Part shown: positions 27,601 through 36,587 of the stretch, piece after piece
Numbering within the stretch: the stretch's first letter is position 1
How the letters are laid out: the number at the start of each line of letters is the position of its first letter
Assembly: GCA_037447605.1 (NCBI GenBank)
Contig: CM074814.1
Coordinates: forward strand, 2,593,114 to 2,657,113
Direction: 5' to 3'
From: Zygnema circumcarinatum
Taxonomy: Eukaryota; Streptophyta; Zygnematophyceae; Zygnematales; Zygnemataceae
Length of the DNA stretch: 64,000 bases
Notes under the pieces: model-generated
Database searches by the model: none
Seen by the model: the letters and a program-made list of their open reading frames with translations, nothing else
Told to the model about the DNA's origin: nothing
Position numbers and translations under genes: made by a program

Positions 27601-28897
27601 TGCACAAAGTCTGCCCGGTGGACTTCCGAACCACCTCACAAGCATCCCCATCAAACCAAGTTCTATATCCCTGTTTCCCCAACTGGCTGACTGAAATGAA
27701 ATTATTCTGCAACCCAGGAGTGTGCAGGACATTTCCAATGGAGAGAACGGTTTTCTTGCTGACTCCAATCGCTTCCAACTTGACGAGTCCGCCTTGAGTC
27801 ACTTGAAATTTATCACCCGTGGCAGCATAGACCGAACGAGAAGTTTCCAACTGGTGTAGCTCTGCAAACATGTGAGCCTCGGCACACATGTGCTTTGTTG
27901 CTCCAGAATCGATGAGCCATGGATTGCTGGGAGGATCCTCATCCTGAAACTGACCAACAAAAGCATCCTGTCCATCATCCGCGAGCAGCAGATTAGTTTC
28001 CTGCGATTTCGGGCAGTTTACCGCTTTATGACCTTTTTCCTTGCAAGTGTAGCATGCGCCGTTAAATCCAGTTTTCCTCGGCTCAGCGCCCGGCTCGTTC
28101 ATCTTCCCTTTGCTGCGACAGTCCGGTGACAGATGTCCTGGCTTTCCACAAGTGAAGCACCTTGGCGGCTGCCGGCCTGAATTTCGATCCTCCTTGTCTC
28201 TTGACACATTGTGAAATGCTAGCACATTGTCAGAATGGCCCTTTCCCTTTTTCTGCTGACGATTGTCTTCATCTTGGATTCTTCCCTTGACCTGGTCTAT
28301 GTTCATTTTAGTACAGTTTAGAGTAGTTCTAAGTGAAGCAACAACCAGATTGAACCTCGTGGGCAGTCCCTCCAAAAACACATCTATTTTATGATCTGAA
28401 GGTAAGGGCTGTCCGACTGCTACAAATCTGCTTATCAGGCTATTAAACTTAACCATATAGCTGACAAGAGTTTCATCATCTTTCATTTTTAAGCTTGCAA
28501 GGTCTGAATAAAGACTGACACTAGTACCTTCGTCTGAAATGTGATAAACATCATACAGGCTTTTCCACATATCGGAAGCAATAGGAAGGTCAATTAGTAA
28601 CCCCGCTGGTACAGTACCTACATTCATTGCAATATAACAAGCGACGGTCTCATTCATGTCGTTCCACTTTTCGTATTCTGCTACCTTTGTGATCGGTGGA
28701 GCCTTGATGGTTCCATCGACGTACTTCATGAGTTTCTTCGATTTCAAGAAGTACGTCATACGCCACTTCCAGGTTTTGTAATCTGTGCCATCGAAGATGG
28801 GCACTCTGTAATTCACAGCCTCGTCACCGTGTGCTCTGATACCACTGTCAGAGTTAGTTCCCCCTTCGGATGTGCCCTCACTCACAGCGGAAGACAT
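24638..28897 (-). CDS. Element 2 gag-pol polyprotein
   Basis: A single frame of about 1419 codons from the ATG inside the LTR. Approximate residues: gag (UBN2 type) 30-230, zinc knuckles near 246 (CFTCGKPGHLSPDC) and 279 (CYTCKEKGHKAVNC), aspartic protease near 324 (WLIDSGATKHM), pre-integrase HRRLGH near 461, integrase catalytic D, D, E near 528, 595 and 630, RT from about 940 with YVDD near 1098, and RNase H near 1270 (TDADWGGD). The N-terminal end is Ser/Glu/Gly-rich and is followed by residues encoded by the primer-binding site. No stop or frameshift was seen, so this copy could be active, though expression cannot be judged. Confidence 0.96.
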   Translation of the reverse strand: MSSAVSEGTSEGGTNSDSGIRAHGDEAVNYRVPIFDGTDYKTWKWRMTYFLKSKKLMKYVDGTIKAPPITKVAEYEKWNDMNETVACYIAMNVGTVPAGLLIDLPIASDMWKSLYDVYHISDEGTSVSLYSDLASLKMKDDETLVSYMVKFNSLISRFVAVGQPLPSDHKIDVFLEGLPTRFNLVVASLRTTLNCTKMNIDQVKGRIQDEDNRQQKKGKGHSDNVLAFHNVSRDKEDRNSGRQPPRCFTCGKPGHLSPDCRSKGKMNEPGAEPRKTGFNGACYTCKEKGHKAVNCPKSQETNLLLADDGQDAFVGQFQDEDPPSNPWLIDSGATKHMCAEAHMFAELHQLETSRSVYAATGDKFQVTQGGLVKLEAIGVSKKTVLSIGNVLHTPGLQNNFISVSQLGKQGYRTWFDGDACEVVRKSTGQTLCKGTERNGLYFLDWKKAKFEQVCAVTENSTAKLWHRRLGHLGFPSLKTLAVKGLVRGLGPQLHIEDQDVCPDCEAGKAHRHSFSKQRPEENRAQERLQLVHSDLCGPITPGSAGGARYFITFLDDFSRKVWVKLLAQKSEAFGAFKEWHLQVERETGLQLKTLRSDNGGEYKSGEFTDYFRSLGIQHEFSAPYTPQQNGAAERINRTLGDMARTMLSASPFPLTFWGEAVRTAAYIRNRCPTTALHGKVPEEAWSGVKPTVKHLRVWGSKCWLAVPKARQQSKFAARSNPGYFLGYAPNSLAYRVWNPVTNVVDSSRDVTFAEDSPHDDLPDIATTNPSPSELRFFYEEGEEVQEEVRSRALASPFPAASAAVATETRSMESVPLNPLRPEPLRPDAPAVQSESDDPESRIDSPRRGTRQRQVSVRLDPYEHSVRTPWQQSVGGVSETARVPTDSSDFAAMAAVLMVNDSEPQTLRAALESTDAAAWSTAIDSELHSLSENGTWRLEQLPAGRKTIGCKWVFKIKRKSDGSIDRYKARLVAKGYSQQYGLDYSETFAPVVKFNSLRSLISIAASEDMHVHQLDIKTAFLYGDLEEEIYMDQPEGTVKQGEGKLVCRLVKSLYGLKQAPRIWYEKIDNLLRVNGFTRFETDHSVYRKGEGDKMVYVGIYVDDLIVISQSMTSIQDLKDLMKTNFQMSDLGEAEYLLGIQLKRGAEGSLFMSQEKYARDILAKFHMQDCVPTANPMDCSVRLSKEMEPQTAAEAKAMTNIPYRSAIGSLMYLMVGTRPDLAKAVSTASKYMQNPGRQHWEAVKRILRYVKGTAGFGIKFERGQRSRVYGYTDADWGGDPDTSKSTSGYVFINCGGSLTWSSKLQDTVALSSTEAEYIAACHATKEAIWLQNFFEECRRPQNQIKLRTDNKSSIALVENPVFHKRSKHIKIQYHYVREQVEAGRVSVHFVGTLEQAADMLTKAVTGEILWTNCRLVGIGPL

Positions 28898-29480
28898 TAC
28901 AGACTGAGAGAACACACAAGGGAAACACGCTGAAAAATATGGAGAAAGCTCTCAGGCCTAAAACTCCATTAAATAAAAGGCAGGATGATTACATAGAGTA
29001 TATTCAGCACTAAGCCTAGCACTACTCTTTAAACACCCCCCCCCCCTTCTCTCGGTTCAACACACAGTCTCTAAACAGCCTACACAAGGCCTGTCAGACA
29101 CTGTAAACTACAGAGAGTAATTCTAAGCTAAGCACTAAGCACTATAAATGCCGAAGCACTGAAGGGAGCCGCAGCTCCTCATTCGGCCGCACTCCCACCG
29201 CTCCAATAAGCCTCCATGTCTGCCGCGCCTTGCTCGCTTCGACGCCCGCCCTGGCTCCTGCCCTGGATCCCGCCCTGGCTCCCGCCCTGGCCACCGTATT
29301 GTGCTAGCTGGCTGCCCGGCAGGCCATGTCCTCCGCCCAATGAGCCTGGGAGCTCGCCATTCCTGCGCTGCCTCCTTGCAATTCCTGTAACCCTAATTGC
29401 CAAGTGACGGCCCCCGTACAGTTCGTATACTTCGTCCAAATCCCACAACTCTCAGCTGTACGGCTATCCGTACGCTGACA
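28846..29480 (-). repeat. Element 2 5' LTR
   Basis: 635 bp. It lacks 88 bp present in the partner LTR (between about 24457 and 24546 there). It has a CCCGCCCTGG minisatellite near 29245-29297 and the gag ATG (28897-28895). Confidence 0.95.
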
Positions 29481-31070
29481 GTCCCTCCCACTACTCTCAC
29501 TCTATGACATGCTTGCAATGTCTGAATCACGACAACTCTCAAGTGCACACACTGAAAAGCAGATGATCCAATCAAGCACACACCGAAAGAGAAGAAGTAA
29601 GGAGAAAGCCCCTCGGCCTCAAAACTCCTTAATAAAGAAATGAAGAGAAACAAGCATTTATGTCAAGCCCTCAGGCTTCCACCTATGCTCTGACTAACTC
29701 CCCTACTTCCTGCTGCCCATACAGCCAGGCAACTACACTCGGCAACACGAGCCAAGCTACAGCTGAATTAAGTTGAACTCTCAGGTTGATTAACTCCTAA
29801 TCAACACCTACTTAAATACTAAGCGCTGCACTACTCCACGTTCTACTGCACGCCGCCGCGCGCCACCGCGCTCCACCGCACAGCGCACCTCCATGTCGCT
29901 GGCGCTCCACCGCACAGCGCACCTCCATGTCGCTGGTGATGCTCCACGTCTCCAGGAGCTCGCCTCGCACCGCTCTGGAACTCACCCTCAGGGTCGCCAT
30001 GGCCAGGAGGGAGAAGGTTCGTACAGTTTCCTCCTTCCAAAGGCGCACCGACCTTCTCGAAGCTTCGCATCCACGCGCGCGCTTCTCCAGCTCCTGTGTT
30101 GGCCGTCCGTACACCCATGCATCTCGTACGCTCCGGACATTTCGTACGGTCGTCCACTAAAGCAATAAGCAATACAAAGCTGATCGCGCAGCCTAACGCT
30201 GCGCGCCACGTGTCCAAACTATACTTATCAATTCTAAGTAGACTCCTGTGGTGGCGCGGCCTATCGCCGCCCTCCACGTGTCTTCATCAGACTTCCCGTG
30301 TTCCCACTAAGAACAGCACCCTAGCGCCTTGTTCAGACTGTGACCAAATCTCCTAAGGACCGCCGACAAAGGCTAAGGACCGTACAGCGTACAATTCTAG
30401 GCTATACCCCTATTGTACCCAACAGTCTGCCCTAATGGCTCCTTCTATTAGCCTTTCGCCGACATTTGATTTGAACAGAGTCAGTGTTGGAAGCATTGGG
30501 AGCGACCCCATGAGTGAGAGCCATTAAAGGGAGTCCGCGGTGCACATTTGAAATATATTCTTCGATCTCACACAGATTATTGGTCCTCCTCATACAAAGG
30601 TACTGGACTTTTGGCACAATTTCAATGCGTCGCATTCTGCGCACATAAAACTCGTAAGTTACCCAATCAACCTGGTTCCCAAGTTTCCTCGCATCAAAAT
30701 AAGTACAGTACGGAAAATTTTGATACATAGCAATGTTGCTGTGTCCCACACGAGGAAGACTGAGTACTCGGCCAGTTTTCTTAGCCACAAATATGACCTC
30801 ACTCATATGAAGGCGGGCCCTTGAAAGCTGCTCTGGAAGCTTGAACACGGCCAAAAACGAGGAAGCCTTGAACCTCCGATCCGACTGCACGTAGATTGAA
30901 GAAAAAAAAAACATTAAACCTTCAATAATCGCAAAAGGCAACATCAAGTATGACAGATGCAAGCACTGAAATCGATTCAAAATATTATCTTTATTGAAAA
31001 CGAGCTACTCCCTGCGTTCGTTGCTCCCCCACACCCCTACCATCCGGATCTGTTGCTTCGACCCGCCTAG

Positions 31071-31275
31071 CTCTCCCTCTCCCTCTCCCTCCTCTCCCTC
31101 TCCCTCTCCTCTCCCTCTCCCTCTCCCTCCTCCCTCTCCCTCTCCCTCTCCCTCTCCTCCTCCCTCTCCCTCTCCTCTCCCTCTCCCTCTCCCTCTCCCT
31201 CTCCTCTCCCTCTCCCTCTCCCTCTCCTCTCCCTCTCCCTCTCCTCTCCCTCTCCCTCTCCCTCTCCCTCTCCCT
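31071..31275. repeat. (CCCTCT)n tract
   Basis: Hexamer CCCTCT with interspersed CCTCT units, in the presumed first intron of fucosyltransferase-like gene B. Long Ser/Pro or Arg/Gly frames here are artefacts. Confidence 0.95.
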
Positions 31276-32036
31276 CACTCTCACTTTCACACTCACTCTC
31301 GCCCCTCCCTTTCCATGTAGAGACATTCCTGTCACACTAAAAAAAAAATCCGCTCTGCTCCCTTGTCACTTTCGTCTTCCAGCAATACCACGCATTTCCA
31401 CTAACTCGGTTTAAAACATTAAAGTCATACCCACTCCCTCTCTTCCTTCTCCTCGTGTGCTCGTTCACTCTCTCCTCCTCTCCTCCTCTCCTCCTTTTTC
31501 TCCCTCATCCTCTCCAATTCCATCACTTCTCTATCTCTCCCCATTCCAATCTTCCTTTGCCTCTCCCTTTCATTCTCTCCACCCTCCACGTCCAGCTGGT
31601 GCCTCTCTCTTCCCTCTAGAATATCATAATTCCGATAAATTTGTCTCCTGATCCAAAGCTCCCCACAACCAGCCGACCTACCATATACCTCGACGAGTCC
31701 CCCATCTCCACCGCACAAAGCGGGCTGTCCAGAGGCGCCCGACCATGTGGCAACATCTTGAACGTCCGCTGATCTGGACCGTCCAGATTCCACGCCCTCG
31801 CCCGCGCGGGCCTCTCCGCCGGCCCGCGGTCCGTCATGAGCTCGAGCACCGCCGCCGCCCGCCCGAGCTCGTCCGCCGACGCCCGCTCGAAGTGCCGCAG
31901 GACGGAGGCCTTCCAACTGCGCTTAAACAGGGAGGTGTCAGCGGCCGCGGGGGCAAGGAAGAGGGACAAGCAGCAGAGAAGGGACAGGTGGAGGGTGGTC
32001 ATGTGAGGGAGGGAGGGAGGGAAGGAGGGAGGGAGG

Positions 32037-32652
32037 NNNNNNNNNNNNNNNNNNNNNNNNNNNNNNNNNNNNNNNNNNNNNNNNNNNNNNNNNNNNNNNN
32101 NNNNNNNNNNNNNNNNNNNNNNNNNNNNNNNNNNNNNNNNNNNNNNNNNNNNNNNNNNNNNNNNNNNNNNNNNNNNNNNNNNNNNNNNNNNNNNNNNNNN
32201 NNNNNNNNNNNNNNNNNNNNNNNNNNNNNNNNNNNNNNNNNNNNNNNNNNNNNNNNNNNNNNNNNNNNNNNNNNNNNNNNNNNNNNNNNNNNNNNNNNNN
32301 NNNNNNNNNNNNNNNNNNNNNNNNNNNNNNNNNNNNNNNNNNNNNNNNNNNNNNNNNNNNNNNNNNNNNNNNNNNNNNNNNNNNNNNNNNNNNNNNNNNN
32401 NNNNNNNNNNNNNNNNNNNNNNNNNNNNNNNNNNNNNNNNNNNNNNNNNNNNNNNNNNNNNNNNNNNNNNNNNNNNNNNNNNNNNNNNNNNNNNNNNNNN
32501 NNNNNNNNNNNNNNNNNNNNNNNNNNNNNNNNNNNNNNNNNNNNNNNNNNNNNNNNNNNNNNNNNNNNNNNNNNNNNNNNNNNNNNNNNNNNNNNNNNNN
32601 NNNNNNNNNNNNNNNNNNNNNNNNNNNNNNNNNNNNNNNNNNNNNNNNNNNN
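32037..32652. other. Assembly gap (616 N)
   Basis: It separates the GGGA tract upstream of gene B from the 3' part of the LINE, so the LINE end and the gene B promoter are not visible. Confidence 0.99.
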
Positions 32653-33206
32653 AGGTCGGGCCGCACATTGCGCTCGCCCGTTGAAGTCGGCCGAGGTGGT
32701 ATAACATGGGTCGGCTCGCGCTGCACAAGGTAACCCGCCTCCTGAGCCACGGCGGCAATAGCATCACGGACAACATTGTGGGCCAAAATGCGCTCGCCAC
32801 CGCGTACACACCGAAGAAGATGCACACCCTGCGCATCAATCGAACGACCACAACCACAACGGGGAGAGCCCTGCAAAAGGGGGTGGGGGAGCCCAAGACG
32901 AAGACGTGCAGCAAGCTGAAACTGGCTCGGAGAGAGTCGAAGGGTGGAAAAAATCGGGGTAGCAGCCAGCCACGCCCCTGCACCAGGACCAGCACAAGAT
33001 CGCAATCGAGCACGCGCAACATCGGAAGGGAGAGCCGCAATAAGGGTAGAAAACTCAGCAGCAACAACCTCCTCTGTCACAATAGTCTGGACGCGCGAAA
33101 CAGACTCAACAGCCAGGGAAACAAAAGGGGGAACACGGGCTTGGGCACTAGAAGGGAGCAAACCATGAGCAGCGCGCAAAGCAATCTGGAAGGGAAGATG
33201 ACCATC

Positions 33207-33814
33207 TGTAGCGTAACGCTACAGCGTGACCCTGGAGGCGTACTGATAGTGATACTATGACTATCCCTTCATCTTAGCGCCTAGCGGTTAGGTTAGGACG
33301 CTGCCAAGATTGCAAGAGGTCTTGGGCTCGATCCTTGTTGCAGGCAAGGGATCTCTTTTGGATCGTACTGGTCGTCCGTACAGGTGTACGGACGCACCGC
33401 ACCGCTCGGCGGCGCGACCCGCGAGATGCGGCGGCATCTTTTGACAAGTACCGTCCGTACTGTACGGGCGGGCTGACAGGTCTGACTCTGTCAGACTTAG
33501 CCGTGCGCCGCTGCACGACGGCGCGCCGCTTCGCGACGCGCCCCGTGAGATGCGGCGAGACCACGGGCTTGTCCTCAGCCGATAACTCGGCTAAGGATCT
33601 CCGCCACACGGCGGGCTCTGATTGGGCAGTCCCGCTCCCGGTCCTCCATGCTGGTAGGGGGTTCAACGGGGGGAGCTTAAGGGGGACTGCGCCCGGATGG
33701 GAGACCATCCGAGCTCTTTGTACCAGCATTGAGCTCACGCTCTTCTCTCTCTCTCTCTTTCTCTCTTTGGCACTTAGACTCTCAGAGCAGCCTGCCAGGG
33801 GGCAGGTTGTTACA
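33207..33814 (+). mobile_element. 608-bp solo LTR, Cassandra-like
   Basis: It starts TGTAGCGTAACGCTACA and ends GGCAGGTTGTTACA, with target duplication CCATC at 33202-33206 and 33815-33819. The LINE frame is uninterrupted if it is ignored, so the ends are secure. No internal region or ORF. It carries a 5S rRNA-like module (33648-33729) and a tRNA-like stretch near 33278-33345 with TAGCGGTTAGG and GGGCTCGATCC, resembling Pol III boxes A and B. Known Cassandra elements carry 5S sequence in their LTRs; that comparison is inference. Confidence 0.75.
33648..33729 (+). ncRNA. 5S rRNA-like module inside a solo LTR
   Basis: A 9-bp closing stem (ATGCTGGTA at 33648-33656 with TACCAGCAT at 33721-33729) encloses GGAGCTTAAG (box A-like) and GGATGGGAGACC (33695-33706), which equals the conserved box C of eukaryotic 5S genes. 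At 82 nt it is shorter than normal 5S (about 120 nt), so it is not a functional rRNA gene but may keep Pol III promoter activity. Confidence 0.5.
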
Positions 33815-35251
33815 CCATCATCAACATGAGCAACAACAGACTGGAGCAACGTCCGATCATCCACAAGGAAACGTGAAGCTAGAACCGGAGCAACAAGCTC
33901 CCAACTACCCAAAAAGGCAGGGGATGCAATACGTGTAGTTGGGACAAGCCCCAAACCGCCTGCAGAAATAGGGAGCGAGGCTTGCAAACGAGCAAGCGGG
34001 CCTTCCGGCCGGTCAAAAATACCCGCACCCAAGAGGCGATGACACACAGAAAATAAACGCTCATCAAAAGATCGCAAAGAAGCAAGAAAAGCATCGGTAG
34101 GAGGGAGGGTCCGTAAGAGGTAAGAGGGACGTAAGGCAAAACAACGAGTAAGTAAGGAAAAAGCCACCTGAGGATCAGAAAGATGAGGCAACTCATCAAC
34201 CTGAGACACATCCTCAACCAAAGCATCCTCCACAAAACGATCAACATATGATGCAGCTCCAAAAGGGCAACCAAGGACGCGGATACCAAGCGCGTCTGAG
34301 CAAGTCTGTATACCCGACGGTAGCGAAAGGGAAGAGGGGAGACCAACTGGAGACCAAGCAAAACATTTGGACAAATTAACAGTAAGCTGCAAAGCTGCCA
34401 GCCGAGTACGAAAATCAGTAAAAGCAGCAACAACCTGGTCGGCGGGGCCAAGAATGTGAGTATCGTCAGCAACGGAAGGGAAAAGGCACCCTGGAAAGGC
34501 TTGTGCACACGCTCGAAGCGCACGAAGGTGTGCCAAAGCAAACAAAGGACCCCCTAAAGGGTCGCCCTGGCGCGTCCCTGTCGCAGACTCAAGATTGCCA
34601 AGAAAACTGCTAGTACCGCCAAAAGGGAAAAGGAGAGGGCTCGAACGAGAATAAAAGGCACGAACAAAGGGAAAAATAGAGGCGATAGGGGCAGGAGCCT
34701 CGCGCAACTCCCGAAAAATCTCCTCACGTGCAACACTGTTGAAGGCGTTCGTCACATCAACCTGCAAAACCACCCAATCCGGATGAAGGTCAAGCGTCGC
34801 TCGAATACCATGAACGACCGCCTCGCAACCCCCAGGGGTGGCGACACCAAACTGATAAGGGGAAAAATGATCCTGAAAAGCCCCCTGCAACTGCAAACAC
34901 ATAGCACGGGCAACCACACGATACAAGACCTCCCCCACAGCGATGGGGCGAACGCCGCCGGCAGGCTTGGCAAGAGCCACTAAGCGAGCAAAAGTAAGGA
35001 GATGACTAATAGACACAGGGACACGACCCTGAGCAATGATGGAAGCAAGCTGAAAAAACAAAGTAGTAATATAGTAGTAGTAAGAGTAGTAAAAGTAGTA
35101 ATATATTACAAAGTAAAACACTATATTACATATATTATACCCACTCGTTTTGAACAATTAACGACCGTACGACCCGTACGGTCTTACCATACCAAAATTA
35201 GGTCGTTTTGGCGTTGGCGTTGCAAAATGCGTCCGTCTGGTTCACTCTGTC

Positions 35252-35695
35252 TGTAACAGAACCTGCCTCCAGCAGGGTTCGAACTCAGGACCTCCCGGTA
35301 TTCACCTAAGTGCTTTACCATTAAAAGGCAACCGCGGATGTACGTACTCGGCCATACAATCCATCTATAGCGTTTCGCTACATTCCTCCCCACCTAAACC
35401 GGGCTCGTCCTCGAGCGCAGTCAAGGTTTTTCACGAGCAGCGTTCAAGCTCCTTCAACACATGTGTAGGACGGTTCAGACCCCCATTGGCCAACCATACC
35501 ATGCTCAGAGATCACGGTGTTTTTGGGGTGGATTGCAAATACCGGGCCCTTGGCTCTGATACCAATGTAACGAACCTGCCTCCAGCAGGGTTCAAACTCA
35601 GGACCTCTCGTTATTCACCTAAGTGCTTTACCATTAAAAGGCAACCGCGGATGTAAGTACTCGGCCATACAATCCATGTATAGCGTTTCGCTACA
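35252..35695 (-). mobile_element. TRIM (miniature LTR element), 444 bp
   Basis: Two LTRs of 131 and 130 bp (35252-35382 and 35566-35695) with TGTAGCG..TTACA ends on the minus strand flank a 183-bp non-coding centre. The primer-binding-site complement GCTCTGATACCA is at 35553-35564 next to the 5' LTR, and a purine tract GGTGGGGAGGAA (minus) is next to the 3' LTR. Target duplication CTGTC lies at 35247-35251 and 35696-35700. On the minus strand each LTR has a tRNA-like stretch with GAGTTCGAACCCTG, an excellent box B. It needs proteins in trans; the same primer site as copia elements 1 and 2 makes those plausible helpers. Confidence 0.93.
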
Positions 35696-35879
35696 CTGTC
35701 TGCTCGTGCTCGTGCTCGCCGCCGAGAGGCAGGGACATGTACGGTCGTACGACCGTACGACCGTATGACCGTACATGATGTAAAGGCGTTGTAAAGTAAT
35801 ATATATCAGCCGTTATCTAGTCGTCACAGTTGTATAATATAATATATATTATATAGTCGTAATTAATCCATCCCTAATC

Positions 35880-36060
35880 ACGACTTCACGAGCACCCACG
35901 CCTCCATGGTGCATTGCGCGCAACAATAACTTGCTACAGGTCGGATCAACCAACACAACATCCCCAAAAATTTGCCGAGCAGCGACTATAAGAGAGGGCC
36001 AAATTAGGGCGAACTCGCTCGCCACAAACAGTCGATCGAGGGGGTATGATGTGGCTCGGC
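35880..36060 (-). pseudogene. LINE 3' fragment (endonuclease part) in the palindrome loop
   Basis: The minus strand gives EPSHIIPPRSTVCGERVRPN, matching the EPTHVIPP..GERNVRPD segment of the LINE at 32653-35055, then in another frame GDVVLVDPTCSKLL. The R-P-D and D-V positions would fit a restriction-like endonuclease. At least one frameshift is present. Confidence 0.65.
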
Positions 36061-36587
36061 TCCATTTTTTTTGAAATCCCGCCCTTTCCATTTTGGCTCC
36101 CCACCCATTTTGGATATGTCGGGAGGAGATAATCCCTCCCCTTCCCCCTCCCCGCCCCTGCCCTCCCCTCCCGTCCTCTCCCCTCCCCTCCCCTCCACTC
36201 TCCCCTCCTCTTCTCGGTTTGCAATTTCCACTTAGGTGTAGCTAGTTTGGCAGCTTGTAGGCTTCAAATGCGCAGACACTTTGTCGAGTTTTTCTATATT
36301 TAGGAACTTTTTATTCTCTTTTTATTCTTTTCTCTCGGTGGGTGTGAAGCTTGTAGTGTACAGTAGGAATGGATTAGTTACGACTATATAATATATATTA
36401 TATTATACAACTTTGACGACTAGATAACGGCTGATATAGTGATATATATTAATTTACAACGCCTTTACAACATGTACGGTCGTATGGTCGTACGACTGTA
36501 CGGTATTATGCGACCCGAGCACGAGCAGACAGAAAACCAGACGAACGCATTTCGCAACGCCAACGCCAAAACGACCTAATTTTGGTA

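Larger units (their letters stand above)
23889..29480 (-). mobile_element. Ty1/copia LTR retrotransposon, element 2 (coding region open)
   Basis: LTRs lie at 23889-24611 (3') and 28846-29480 (5'), with TGTCAG/CTGACA ends and target duplication GTCCC (23884-23888 and 29481-29485). The primer-binding site complement is at 28833-28844 (TGGTATCAGAGC on the minus strand). The polypurine tract CCAAGAGGGGGAT is next to 24611. Two substitutions and one 88-bp indel separate the LTRs. Tract and primer site match element 1, so the two are related lineages. It inserted into the family 3 solo LTR. Confidence 0.97.
23865..30424 (-). mobile_element. Solo LTR (family 3), 963 bp, carrying element 2
   Basis: LTR ends TGTTG..CAACA lie at 23865 and 30424, with target duplication GTCTG at 23860-23864 and 30425-30429. 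Without the nested element 2 and its duplicated GTCCC, the LTR is 963 bp. It is related to the + strand LTR at 38313-39093 (shared TACAATAGGGGTATAG, CACGTGGAGGGCGGCGATAGG, and the start-codon region). No internal region remains, as after LTR-LTR recombination. Confidence 0.9.
23200..32002 (-). pseudogene. Fucosyltransferase-like gene B, split by nested retrotransposons
   Basis: The probable first exon is 32002 to about 31682: an ATG, a hydrophobic signal-like segment (LHLSLLCCLSLFLAPAAA) and a GTAGGT donor. The next exon starts at 30894 after a GTGCAG acceptor and carries EVIFVAKKTGRVLSLPRVGH and NFPYCTYFD, typical of the O-fucosyltransferase N-terminal half. The last block, 23864 down to the stop at 23200, has GVHLRWEW, SAFYIASDI and IDNGLQGILDKLICAAAKFF, like the C-terminal half. 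A solo LTR (23865-30424) with copia element 2 inside it lies between the last two. The target duplication GTCTG brackets the insertion, and the coding frame runs across it if the insertion is ignored. A one-base frame offset also exists in the final ~100 bp of exon 30894-30430, either a lesion or a missed intron. Predicted role: GDP-fucose-dependent transferase in the secretory pathway. As it stands it is probably inactive. Confidence 0.65.
32653..35055 (-). pseudogene. Non-LTR retrotransposon (LINE), RT and C-terminal zinc finger, interrupted
   Basis: Reading from 35055 down, RT blocks are visible: ALAKPAGGVRPIAVG, motif A VLQVDVTNAFNSV, motif B TGTRQGDPLGGPLF, and motif C as SVADDTHIL (the usual Tyr of YADD is replaced). 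After a 608-bp insertion (33207-33814), the frame continues at 33206 into CRCGR..H-x4-C (RCGCGRSIDAQGVHLLRC), which looks like the C-terminal Cys/His finger before a restriction-like endonuclease. It runs into the N gap with EPTHVIPP and VRPD. The N-terminal part is cut off near 35055 by a palindromic element. Related elements are known from algae and early land plants. The family assignment is by motif only. Confidence 0.85.

Noticed and set aside
31616-33179. Open frames spanning the 616-N gap
   Set aside because: The N run hides stops; sequence on the two sides belongs to a host exon and to a LINE.
33278-33345. A functional tRNA gene
   Set aside because: Box A- and B-like strings are present, but no cloverleaf with paired acceptor and T stems could be drawn; it lies inside a solo LTR.
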